Shown here: piece after piece, positions 53,612 to 61,034 of the stretch | Position numbering within the stretch: position 1 is the stretch's first letter | How the letters are laid out: each line of letters begins with the position of its first letter | Notes under the pieces: generated by a model | Told to the model about the DNA's origin: nothing | Databases searched by the model: none | Seen by the model: the letters and a program-made list of their open reading frames with translations, nothing else | Source of the DNA: Bacillus sp. PK3_68 | GTDB lineage: Bacteria; Bacillota; Bacilli; Bacillales; Domibacillaceae | Reading direction: 5' to 3' | Length of the DNA: 64,000 nt | Assembly (NCBI RefSeq): GCF_003600835.1 | Contig: NZ_NQYC01000001.1 | Location: 496,001-560,000 of the forward strand | Made by a program: the position numbers and the translations under genes

Positions 53612-54546
53612 TTAACTGTTGCCGCCTCACTTTCTTCTCCGTGGCTATGTTCATAGTGGTGATCATGGTCGTGATGATGATGATCATCATGATCATGGTG
53701 ATGGTGATGATCATCATGATCATGGTGATGGTGATGATCAATGTGCTCCATCGCCTCAAAGCGGTATTGACATGTGTCACAATTCATATACACTTCGCCT
53801 TTCAGCACTTCTTCCACCCGGTCTTTAATGACAGTTTTTAACTTCGGATGGAAGCCAAAGTATTCTGCCAGAGAGAAAGAAACTCCCGGATAGGCGAGGC
53901 AAAATTGTTCCGTCATGCTCTCCAAGCGCTTGATTAACACACCGGTAAACAGAAAGTAGGGAAGAATGATCACTTTTTCGGCGCCAAGACGGATCGTTTT
54001 CTCTACTGTTTCCTCCAAGCTTGGTGAAGTGACGCCAATAAAGGCCGTCTCAATGATGGGAACAGGCAGCTTTTCCCATAACAGTCGGGTAATTTTGAAT
54101 AAATCACTGTTCGCATCAGCATCGCTGCCACCTCGTCCAAGCAGGATAACAGCCGTCTGCTCGTCTGATCCTTCTTTGTATTCACCCGTTTCCAACACGC
54201 GGTTTTTACAAATATCCACCGCTTCATAGTGAATGCCAATTGGTTTGCCGTAAGTAAATTGGACGGCAGGGTATTTCTCCTTCGCTTCGTCGATCTCGTG
54301 AGGAATATGGATTTTAGAATGGCCCGCTGGCAGCAGCATGAGCGGGACAAGCGCAACAGATGTTGCTCCTTTTGCAATACATGTATCGATCCCTTTAGCA
54401 ATGTTCGGCCGTTCAAACTCTAAAAAACAAGTTTCATAGATTACATTCTTTGCGAGCTCCGGGACAAGCTGATCGATAAATTGTCTGATTTGTTCATTTC
54501 CTTCTGGGTCCCGGCTTCCATGGCCGACAAATAAAATTGCCTTCAT
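53608..54546 (-). CDS. cbiX: CbiX, sirohydrochlorin cobaltochelatase with His-rich tail
   Basis: About 312 residues from the ATG at 54546. There are two chelatase repeats: MKAILFVGHGSRDPEGNEQI with the metal-site His, then LLPAGHSKIHIPHEI, and later AVILLGRGGSDADANSDLF, with LPYFLFTGVLIKRLE. The C-terminus has the Cys motif MNCDTCQYRFEAMEH and a run rich in His and Asp (roughly 25 His in 40 residues), as in CbiX-long of B. megaterium, which carries an Fe-S centre. The tail probably stores or delivers cobalt. The ORF start at 54573 is not used. Confidence 0.92.
   Translation of the reverse strand: MKAILFVGHGSRDPEGNEQIRQFIDQLVPELAKNVIYETCFLEFERPNIAKGIDTCIAKGATSVALVPLMLLPAGHSKIHIPHEIDEAKEKYPAVQFTYGKPIGIHYEAVDICKNRVLETGEYKEGSDEQTAVILLGRGGSDADANSDLFKITRLLWEKLPVPIIETAFIGVTSPSLEETVEKTIRLGAEKVIILPYFLFTGVLIKRLESMTEQFCLAYPGVSFSLAEYFGFHPKLKTVIKDRVEEVLKGEVYMNCDTCQYRFEAMEHIDHHHHHDHDDHHHHHDHDDHHHHDHDHHYEHSHGEESEAATVK
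53671..53745. repeat. 27-bp tandem repeat in the cbiX His-rich tail
   Basis: Two near-identical 27-base units (53671-53697 and 53698-53724) and a partial third. They are built from GTGATG and ATGATCATCATG pieces and encode the HHDHDD-type tail. Such repeats can expand or shrink. Confidence 0.7.
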
Positions 54547-54560
54547 ACTTTTCCGCTCCT

Positions 54561-56147
54561 TTAATCCCCACATGGTGCAGGTTCAAGATTTATTTTTGGT
54601 TCCATGTCGCGATAGTCAAAGTTTTGAATTCTTTTTACACGTTTAAAATATTTAAAGAATCGCTCATTTGGATGGCCTTTTTCTTTGTATTCAGCAATAA
54701 TCTCCTCCAGCAGCGGAACGAGCGCCTCTGGTTCGACTCCTTCAGCAACAGGCTGGCCAGCATGAGCCGTACGTCCAACTGTCTTTGCCCCTAGAAACAA
54801 ATCAAATTTGCCTTTGCGAAATACAATGCCGATATCCTCTTTCACCGCTCCATAGCAGGCCATTCCGCAGCCATTCAATCCAATTTTTAGTTCTTTCGGC
54901 ATTTCTAAGCCGTCAAATTTCTCATGAAGCAGTTCAGCGTACGGAATTGCATCTTTCTTTTCTCCGTCACAGAAGTCACAGGCTTTCACCGTTGCAACAT
55001 CCCCAATAGGTGAAAGCAAAAATCCGGCATCCTTTAAGGAAGCTGTTACTTGATGAGGATCTTCTGTCGGCACCCGTAAAATTACTTGGTGATGAGGCGT
55101 ATATTCGATAGCCCCTTTTTCTCCGGCTGCTTTTGAAAGAACGAGCATTTGCTCAGCCGAGAACACCTTATTCGCCACTCCCGGGCTGACAGCTACTTCA
55201 AAAATGGATTCTACTTTTCTCTTGAACAGCGGCTGACTTGTCTCTTGTTTGTCTTTTCCATCTAAAAGGCGGAGCGCTTTCATTCCAAGCTTGTACAGGT
55301 CTGTTTTCTCCTCTTGCCCTCCATGAAGAGCCCACGGCTCATTTTTCGGCTTCAACCGTTCGTGCGGCTTTAGCGGCTGCTTTTCTGATGTTAATGTATA
55401 TTTGCGCTGATAGCCCCTCGGTGTAATCATTTTGTTGTCGTAAAGGAATGTGGTTGAATTGCCAATGATTACGGTCGTCAGCATGCCGATATCATGATCC
55501 AGCATATTCTTCAAGTCTGTGATCACCACTTGTTCTCTTTCCCGGTAAGCGCTCTTGACGAGGCCGACTGGCGTATCCGGTGAACGGTGCTTTAATAAAA
55601 TGCGCTGCGCTTCCGCAATTTGTCTCGTTCTTCTGCCGCTCTTTGGATTGTATAAAGCGATGACAAAATCAGCTGCCCCTGCTGCTTCTATCCGCTTGGC
55701 AATCAAATCCCACGGCGTTAGATGGTCACTTAAGCTGATTGTGCAAGCATCGTGCATAACCGGTGCCCCAAGAAGAGAAGCACAGGAATTGATCGCCGAA
55801 ATTCCCGGTACAATCTCTACTCCCACGCCGTCCGCTTCTTTCCAACCTTGTTCAACGAGTACTTCATAGACAAGACCTGCCATGCCATAGACACCGGCAT
55901 CTCCGCTTGAAATGACCGCCACCGTTTTTCCTTCTTCCGCTAATTTAACAGCGGCCTGTGCACGGCTCACTTCCTCTGACATCCCGGTGCTGATGATTTC
56001 TTTTCCCTCAATAAAGTCCGCGATCAAATCGACGTATGTTTTATAACCGATAATACAGTCGCTTTCCTTTAGCGCTTCCTTGGCCCGTTCTGTAATGTGC
56101 TCTGCGCTGCCCGGTCCAAATCCGACAACCAATAATTTTCCCTTCAC
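54561..56147 (-). CDS. cbiH60: CbiH60, precorrin-3B C17-methyltransferase with C-terminal Fe-S domain
   Basis: About 528 residues from the GTG at 56147, which has AGAGGAGG upstream. Residues 1-250 are the CbiH methylase (LLVVGFGPGSAEHITERAK, SSGDAGVYGMAGLVYEVL, VPGISAINSCASLLGAPVMHD, FVIALYNPKSGRRTRQI). From about 310 a nitrite/sulfite reductase-like part follows: VEIFEV-type start, ACDFCDGEKKDAIPYAELLH and KIGLNGCGMACYGAV with paired Cys. This matches CbiH60 of B. megaterium, which contracts the ring and binds an iron-sulfur centre. It lies 14 bases before cbiX. Confidence 0.92.
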   Translation of the reverse strand: MKGKLLVVGFGPGSAEHITERAKEALKESDCIIGYKTYVDLIADFIEGKEIISTGMSEEVSRAQAAVKLAEEGKTVAVISSGDAGVYGMAGLVYEVLVEQGWKEADGVGVEIVPGISAINSCASLLGAPVMHDACTISLSDHLTPWDLIAKRIEAAGAADFVIALYNPKSGRRTRQIAEAQRILLKHRSPDTPVGLVKSAYREREQVVITDLKNMLDHDIGMLTTVIIGNSTTFLYDNKMITPRGYQRKYTLTSEKQPLKPHERLKPKNEPWALHGGQEEKTDLYKLGMKALRLLDGKDKQETSQPLFKRKVESIFEVAVSPGVANKVFSAEQMLVLSKAAGEKGAIEYTPHHQVILRVPTEDPHQVTASLKDAGFLLSPIGDVATVKACDFCDGEKKDAIPYAELLHEKFDGLEMPKELKIGLNGCGMACYGAVKEDIGIVFRKGKFDLFLGAKTVGRTAHAGQPVAEGVEPEALVPLLEEIIAEYKEKGHPNERFFKYFKRVKRIQNFDYRDMEPKINLEPAPCGD

Positions 56148-56166
56148 TCTATTCGCCCTCCTCTGC

Positions 56167-56550
56167 TTACTTGGCTGTTTGCTTTTCTTTATCTTTGGCC
56201 ACACCGGTTACACGGTCATTTTGAAGAATCATGCCTTTTTCGTAATAAGTGTACGTGACAGCTTCTTCAACCGGCCGGCCTTCTTGGAGATGGGAAGCCA
56301 CAATTTTCTCTGCGAGCTGTTCATCCACCTCGTGGTACCATGTGCCTTCCGGGTAAACGATGACGACACAAGCATCTTTACAGCGGCCGTTACATCTTGT
56401 TCTTGTCGTATGCACCCGAACATCAAGCTCCCGTTTTTTTATTTCTTCCCTGATTGTCTGCGTGACCTCTTCTCCGCCTTTTCGCATACAGCTCGAACCA
56501 TTGCAAATGAATACATGATGGTTCATTTCTGTTAAATCCCATGTCGCCAC
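56167..56550 (-). CDS. cbiW: CbiW, ferredoxin-like protein
   Basis: About 127 residues from a GTG at 56550 (MATWDLTEMNHHVFICNG), with AAAGGAG eight bases upstream; the frame from 56559 starts on the ribosome binding site. The thioredoxin-like [2Fe-2S] ferredoxin pattern is ICNGSSCMRKGGEEV, with Cys residues at its ends, then RTRCNGRCKDACVVIVYPEGTWY with the second pair. CbiW is the first gene of the operon in B. megaterium and probably donates electrons. It follows the riboswitch terminator by about 29 bases. Confidence 0.85.
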   Translation of the reverse strand: MATWDLTEMNHHVFICNGSSCMRKGGEEVTQTIREEIKKRELDVRVHTTRTRCNGRCKDACVVIVYPEGTWYHEVDEQLAEKIVASHLQEGRPVEEAVTYTYYEKGMILQNDRVTGVAKDKEKQTAK

Positions 56551-56578
56551 ATTCCCCACTCCTTTTTGGAAAATAAAA

Positions 56579-56610
56579 AAGTCCTTAACTTCAGAAGAAG
56601 TTAAGGACTA
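56579..56610 (-). terminator. Riboswitch-linked terminator before cbiW
   Basis: AAGTCCTTAACTTC (56579-56592) pairs with GAAGTTAAGGACT (56597-56609) around AGAA, followed by TTTTTTATTTTCC on the minus strand. It lies about 110 bases after the riboswitch core, as the expression platform for premature termination when B12 is bound. Confidence 0.85.
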
Positions 56611-56719
56611 AGAGCTACGTATATAAGCTACTCAAGGAACGAGTAATCATGCCGAATGCGCCGACACCGTTCCATACAGTCATCCTGTTCTTCCCTCCGA
56701 AGAATGATGGTTCGAAGAA

Positions 56720-56885
56720 GAAAGCAGGTCTCCTGGCTTACGGGTCCACTTACTCTTGTCCCTTCCCGGCATTACGCCAGTGGCTGTTGACAATTTCATC
56801 ACCGTTTACAGTAGCGGGGGCTGCATCGGACTTTCACCGATTTCCCTATTATCCCAGAAATGACTCTCCCGGGCACTCTCTTCTT
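56720..56885 (-). ncRNA. Cobalamin (B12) riboswitch
   Basis: On the minus strand the conserved blocks appear in order: GTGCCC (56871-56880 region), AATAGGGAA, GGTGAAAGTCCG, GCAGCCCCCGCTACTGTAA, GCCACTG, CCGGGAAGG, and the B12 box AAGCCAGGAGACCTGC (56724-56739). This is a full adenosylcobalamin-type aptamer. It controls the 17-gene operon from cbiW to cbiO. A plus-strand frame here is a shadow and not a gene. Confidence 0.95.
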
Positions 56886-57004
56886 ATTATTCAATTTTTA
56901 TGTATGTCATCCTGATTTTTCTAAATTTCAAACTCTTTTATTAGATTAGCAGGTTCTTCATTCATTTGACAAGGGAAATTTTACACAACGTTTCTTTTGT
57001 TGAA

Positions 57005-57874
57005 CTATGAAGAAGAAGACAAAGCAGGTACAGGAACGGAAATGAAAGGCTTCCAGCCTGTTTTCTGCTTAATGACCTGCTTGACGGCAGACATTTTTTC
57101 TAAAAAAGAAGGGTCATATCTATGACACAGCAAGCCTATCACGGTCCCGCTGTGACCTACAATGACTCCCAATTCAAATCTTTTAGCCAGCTCAGCGAAC
57201 AACGAGAAAAAAGGCTTAGGCAGCAGCTCCTCATTTAACTTCGCGCTTTTCGTGACGGCAGACAAAATGGCAGGTACACTGCCGGACAAGAGACTGTCAT
57301 GCATTTCATCAAATAATTGAGCCATTTGCAGCTTTGCAGCAGCAGAATATTCACCTTTCATCCTATAGTACTGTTGTGTATTCAATCGTCCCCCACTGTC
57401 ATAACCGATAAGAAACAACTCAGGGAAATTTGGATAAGAATAGAGCAGTTCGCCTGTTTTCTGGTTCACGGCATTGATGCCCTGATACATAACTCCATCT
57501 GTCGGTTCAACAGCAGCAGCGATTTCTGCAATAGCTGAGTCCGTAAAGTCTATCCCCACACTCATAGCGACAGCGCGCACGGCAGCAGTTATATCCGCAG
57601 AGCTGCTTGCCATCCCTTTGCTGACAGGAATTTGTGACGAAAAGTATAATGTTCCTCCTACACTCATCCCAGCTCTCTTCAATGCAAGCTCTGCAGCGTA
57701 GATCGCTTTTCTCTTATAAGGATGGTCACTGCGTACACCAGGAGAGTGAGTGGGAACAAACCATACTTTGCTTGTTAAGGGAACAGGCAGCGTAAATAGG
57801 AACGGCTGACCATTCTTTTCTCCCTGGGCAAGCTCGCCAAATGTACCGGTGGATCTTCCAACTCCTTTTTTCAC
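57005..57874 (-). CDS. pduX: PduX-like L-threonine kinase (GHMP family)
   Basis: A 289-residue GHMP kinase. GRSTGTFGELAQGEKNGQPFLFT is the N-terminal signature, SKGMASSSADITAAVRA the ATP-binding loop, and EPTDGVMYQGINAVNQKTGELL the substrate side. GVIVGHSGTVIGLL is the third GHMP motif. PduX makes L-threonine phosphate, the precursor of the aminopropanol linker of B12. The GTG start follows GAGGTGG. It follows the MerR gene by 12 bases and lies just upstream of the B12 riboswitch, on the same strand but outside its control. Confidence 0.87.
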   Translation of the reverse strand: MKKGVGRSTGTFGELAQGEKNGQPFLFTLPVPLTSKVWFVPTHSPGVRSDHPYKRKAIYAAELALKRAGMSVGGTLYFSSQIPVSKGMASSSADITAAVRAVAMSVGIDFTDSAIAEIAAAVEPTDGVMYQGINAVNQKTGELLYSYPNFPELFLIGYDSGGRLNTQQYYRMKGEYSAAAKLQMAQLFDEMHDSLLSGSVPAILSAVTKSAKLNEELLPKPFFSLFAELAKRFELGVIVGHSGTVIGLLCHRYDPSFLEKMSAVKQVIKQKTGWKPFISVPVPALSSSS

Positions 57875-57886
57875 TATATAACCACC

Positions 57887-58645
57887 TCATTCACGTGCTT
57901 GTTCAAATAAGTAAATAGCGTCCTCCAAAAAACAGATCACCTCTTTTTTAATAGGATATAAATTTAGAAGCCCTGATTTATCTGCTGATTTCCGTACACG
58001 CCAAAACTTTTCTTCCAGCTCCCGATTTCCGGCAAACATTTCATCTGTCAGTAAGAGAACGTCAGAAGCAATCAACTTTCCCTCTTCTGATTCTGGGCCA
58101 ATATTTTTAGCTACACAAAGGTCAATCCTTTTCAATAAGTTCATCCACTTATTGATCAGCTTATCATCCTGTTCCAGTTTCGGAAGCTGCTCCTGCAGGA
58201 TGGTTTGCTCTTCCTCATCAAAGAACTTATTCCAATTTCCTTTCTCTTTTTCATCGCTTCTTTCTTTTCTGACTAAAGGAATTAAGTGCTCCCACTGTAA
58301 ATCCCCTTCCACCTTTAAGATATTCAACAGCGTATTCGTATGAAGCACCGCTTGTTCAAGCTCCGCTATGTTTTGCCTCAATGACTGCTTATGTATGCTC
58401 AACAACTGCTCAATCGTTAATTGGGATAACACTTTCTTTATAACTTTAAGCGGCAGTTGGAGACTTTTTAAAATTGTCACCTTCTCTATTTTCAGAACAT
58501 CTGCATCATTGTAAAACCTTTTTCCATGTTCATCTTTAAATGAAGGAGTCACTAAATCGATTTGATCATAATATCGCAGCGTCCGGACAGAAAGATTTAA
58601 TTTTTTTGACACTTCCCCTGTAGAATAATAGCTCACTTCACTCAC
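57887..58645 (-). CDS. MerR-family transcriptional regulator
   Basis: A 252-residue MerR regulator. The N-terminal winged helix (YYSTGEVSKKLNLSVRTLRYYDQIDLVTPSF, then GKRFYNDADVLKIEKV) spans 1-70, a long dimerisation coiled coil follows (about 75-115), and a C-terminal TipAS/Mta-like domain completes it. It is divergent from a CPBP protein gene, and a 19-base-spaced promoter with a perfect GTGACGCAGCGTCAC palindrome lies between. It probably activates that gene. pduX follows on the same transcript, but nothing ties it functionally to B12. Confidence 0.82.
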   Translation of the reverse strand: MSEVSYYSTGEVSKKLNLSVRTLRYYDQIDLVTPSFKDEHGKRFYNDADVLKIEKVTILKSLQLPLKVIKKVLSQLTIEQLLSIHKQSLRQNIAELEQAVLHTNTLLNILKVEGDLQWEHLIPLVRKERSDEKEKGNWNKFFDEEEQTILQEQLPKLEQDDKLINKWMNLLKRIDLCVAKNIGPESEEGKLIASDVLLLTDEMFAGNRELEEKFWRVRKSADKSGLLNLYPIKKEVICFLEDAIYLFEQARE

Positions 58646-58659
58646 CCCTAAAAAAGTGC

Positions 58660-58690
58660 TTCCACGTGACGCAGCGTCACCTTTTACACT
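58660..58690 (+). promoter_or_regulatory. MerR-type promoter with palindromic operator
   Basis: A -35-like TTCCAC (58660-58665), then a 19-base spacer that contains the operator GTGACGCAGCGTCAC (58666-58680), then a -10-like TACACT (58685-58690). The over-long spacer with an internal palindrome is the hallmark of MerR-family activation. It points towards the CPBP gene at 58723. Confidence 0.7.
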
Positions 58691-58722
58691 TACTATATCA
58701 CAATGTAACGGGAAGAATAAGA

Positions 58723-59421
58723 ATGAATGAGAAACCTTTATTTTTTAAATATTCACCATGGAAGCGGAAGGAAACTCTCCAGCTTCTTTTACTCGTGTTC
58801 GTGATCGTGCCCTTCTTTATTGAATATCTATTAAACGATTACTTGGAAAGCACATTTCAAAATGATTTATACGCCGGAACCCTCACTGGTTTTATCATGT
58901 CTATTGTCTTTACATTGGCCGTTTATTGCCTTGCTTTAAGACCACAGCGACTTACCTGGAAGGAAGTCGGCTTATCCAGTTTCCCAAAAACTTATTGGGG
59001 GGCGATCGGCGGCTGGGCAATGGTATTAATTATCGCCAGCATTTTTTTAATTATAGCAGGAGATTTATTTGGGCTTGGCTATGGAAATAAAAAAACTGAC
59101 AGCCTGCAATCTCATCTTAATTTTATTAATTTTACGATTGGTTTTATCTCAGCAGCTGTCACTTCGCCTGTGTATGAAGAAATTCTTTACCGCGGCTTTC
59201 TTTACCGCTGGTTAAGAAGCAAATATGGACTGGTTATTGGAATGATAGGCAGTTCTTTTATCTTCATGCTCGTCCATATTCCAACATACAATGTGCTGCC
59301 GATTACTTTCATATCCGGCCTCGTCTTTTCCTGGACCTATGAAAAGACTAAATCAATTATCCCCGGAATGATCATTCATGCGATTTTTAATGCCCTAGCT
59401 GTCATTCTTACAGTCATTTAG
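58723..59421 (+). CDS. CPBP-family intramembrane protease
   Basis: About 232 residues from the ATG at 58723; a longer frame from 58666 would run across the operator. Around six membrane helices are visible. The CPBP (Abi) motifs are present: SPVYEEILYRGFLYRWLRSKYG with the EE-x3-R pair, IFMLVHI with the second-site His, and IPGMIIHAIFNALAVIL with His and Asn. Members act as CAAX-like proteases or in bacteriocin immunity. Control by the divergent MerR gene suggests induction by a small-molecule or antibiotic stress, which is inference. Confidence 0.82.
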   Translation: MNEKPLFFKYSPWKRKETLQLLLLVFVIVPFFIEYLLNDYLESTFQNDLYAGTLTGFIMSIVFTLAVYCLALRPQRLTWKEVGLSSFPKTYWGAIGGWAMVLIIASIFLIIAGDLFGLGYGNKKTDSLQSHLNFINFTIGFISAAVTSPVYEEILYRGFLYRWLRSKYGLVIGMIGSSFIFMLVHIPTYNVLPITFISGLVFSWTYEKTKSIIPGMIIHAIFNALAVILTVI

Positions 59422-59533
59422 TGACTAGCAGGAGATCATATGCCTCAATGCTCCTATTGCCTTTTGTTTAATAAGACTTTATTTGAATTTTTCACAAATT
59501 GAAATTTGTGAAAAAATAAACAAAAAAACGCCG

Positions 59534-59573
59534 TTGACACAATGAGTCGCCTTTATTTAAAATAAGGTTAACA
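59534..59573 (+). promoter_or_regulatory. Promoter of bioY with a BirA-like half site
   Basis: TTGACA (59534-59539), 18 bases, TAAAAT (59558-59563). Just after the -10, GGTTAACA (59566-59573) matches the right half of the Firmicute BirA box. The left half is not clear, so biotin control is only suggested. Confidence 0.4.
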
Positions 59574-59609
59574 TTTATTGCTTGTTTAATTTTATTTGGA
59601 GGGATTCTT

Positions 59610-60182
59610 ATGTCTGCTCAGCACGAAAGATTAAGAATGATGCTAACAGCCGCCCTTTTCGCTGCTATCATCGGTATTTTTGCTCAAATTACCATTCCTT
59701 TGCCACTCGTTCCTATTACAGGACAAACGCTGGCGGTCGGTTTGGCAGCCACCATTCTCGGTTCCAGATACGGAGCACTGGCAGCTCTTTTATACATGCT
59801 GATCGGGGCAGTCGGCCTTCCTGTGTTCTCAGGTATGTCCGGAGGAATGGGCATTATCTTCGGTCCAACGGGCGGATATATTATCAGCTTTGTTTTATCG
59901 GCCTTCTTTATCGGCTGGTATATTGAAATAACTAAACCGACTGTGCTGCAAGCTTTTCTAGCCAACATTATCGGCATGGTGATTAACCTCGCTTTCGGTA
60001 CGGTCTGGTTAAAGATTTTCGCTGAACTTGGCTGGGTGGAAGCCTTTGCTAGTGGATTTATCCCATTTATTATTGGGGGCATCATTAAAGCCTTTCTTGC
60101 TGCCTGGATCGGTATTCAGGCACGTAAACGCTTAGCTTCAGCCCGCCTGCTGCCGCAATCGGCTTATAACCATACGGCCTAA
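59610..60182 (+). CDS. bioY: BioY, biotin ECF transporter S component
   Basis: A 190-residue membrane protein with six hydrophobic segments and the BioY pattern: FAQITIPLPLVPITGQTLAVGLAATILG, LGSRYGALAALLYMLIGAVGLPVF, and FGPTGGYIISFVLSAFFIGW. It captures biotin and works with the shared EcfAAT module or alone. GGAGGGAT is well spaced before the ATG. It is a single gene with a shared terminator. Confidence 0.93.
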   Translation: MSAQHERLRMMLTAALFAAIIGIFAQITIPLPLVPITGQTLAVGLAATILGSRYGALAALLYMLIGAVGLPVFSGMSGGMGIIFGPTGGYIISFVLSAFFIGWYIEITKPTVLQAFLANIIGMVINLAFGTVWLKIFAELGWVEAFASGFIPFIIGGIIKAFLAAWIGIQARKRLASARLLPQSAYNHTA

Positions 60183-60187
60183 TTGCC

Positions 60188-60244
60188 AAAAAGAGCTGTC
60201 TGACAAGTTGGTCACTGATGACTAACTGTAAGACAGCTCTTTTT
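60188..60244. terminator. Bidirectional terminator between bioY and NRDE gene
   Basis: AAAAAGAGCTGTCT pairs with AGACAGCTCTTTTT at the outer ends. A second hairpin (GTTGGTCA...TGACTAAC) is nested inside. Confidence 0.83.
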
Positions 60245-61013
60245 ATATAGATTCAATTTTAAACTGAAACGCTTCTTCACCAACAAGATTTCCCTGAAGA
60301 TAGCTCCGTTCGGTGAAAGTAACATGGTTCGTCTGGTCAATTGTGACAACCGTTGATGAGCGGGTCCCATAGTCTTCACTTCTAATAAAAAGAGGCGAAA
60401 GCTTTCTTTCCCAATCGAGAGAGACGCCTGTACGAGGCAGTTCTTCATCCGGAGCCAATTCTTCATCCTGCAAAAAGGAAAACAAACAATCAACAGATAA
60501 AGCTGGCGAATGATGCAAACACTCTTCTAGATAAGCTTTTCCTTTTCTTGATTTCGGCCAGGGCGTGTTCAGCGTGGCGTTGCTTAAGCTGTGAACGCCG
60601 GGAGCAACAGCTTCTTTCAAATCTTTTCTGTTGTTATAATACCAAAGCTCATCCGCTGTTCCAGCCAGTAAGTTAAAGCCGGGATAACTATCTTTTTGCT
60701 CCCGCAGCTCATCCATAAATACTTCCGGCGGCTCTGTGCCTGTTAAGAAAGCTTGAACAATTTCCCCACGCGACCGTTTTCCTTCGGTTTTTTCAGAAGG
60801 ATCACGAAAATTCGTTAGCGCCGCAAACCGGCCTGTTTTTGTGATTCCGAGCCATGTTCCCATCTTCTCAAGATCACGCCCAGCTAGAACACTGGGCGTT
60901 TCCTCCCAATAATGAGCTTTTTGAGTCGGACGATTGAAAAACTCATCCCGGTTGGCAGCAATAACTAATTTATAGGGGGCATACGCCTGAAAACAAAAGT
61001 TAATTAAACACAT
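60243..61013 (-). CDS. NRDE (TANGO2-like) family protein
   Basis: About 256 residues from the ATG at 61013, which has AGAAAGG upstream and leaves Cys at position 2, as is usual in this family. VIAANRDEFFNRPTQKA is the NRDE motif. LAGRDLEKMGTWLGITKTGRFAALTNFRDP follows, then YPGFNLLAGTADELWYY and HSLSNATLNTPWPKSRKG. An Ntn-hydrolase-like role has been proposed from the N-terminal Cys; the function in bacteria is unclear. It ends 21 bases after mscS. Confidence 0.85.
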   Translation of the reverse strand: MCLINFCFQAYAPYKLVIAANRDEFFNRPTQKAHYWEETPSVLAGRDLEKMGTWLGITKTGRFAALTNFRDPSEKTEGKRSRGEIVQAFLTGTEPPEVFMDELREQKDSYPGFNLLAGTADELWYYNNRKDLKEAVAPGVHSLSNATLNTPWPKSRKGKAYLEECLHHSPALSVDCLFSFLQDEELAPDEELPRTGVSLDWERKLSPLFIRSEDYGTRSSTVVTIDQTNHVTFTERSYLQGNLVGEEAFQFKIESI

Positions 61014-61034
61014 ACATTTGCACCTTTCTGGCAA

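Noticed and set aside
53671-53745. Possible CRISPR-like repeats
   Set aside because: The units are directly adjacent with no unique spacers and encode the in-frame His tail of cbiX.
53322-53841. Overlapping frames on both strands in the His-rich region of cbiX
   Set aside because: They are by-products of the low-complexity GTGATG repeat and have no ribosome binding site or domain.
56649-56915. Plus-strand frame of 88 codons
   Set aside because: It lies across the B12 riboswitch, whose conserved blocks explain the sequence.
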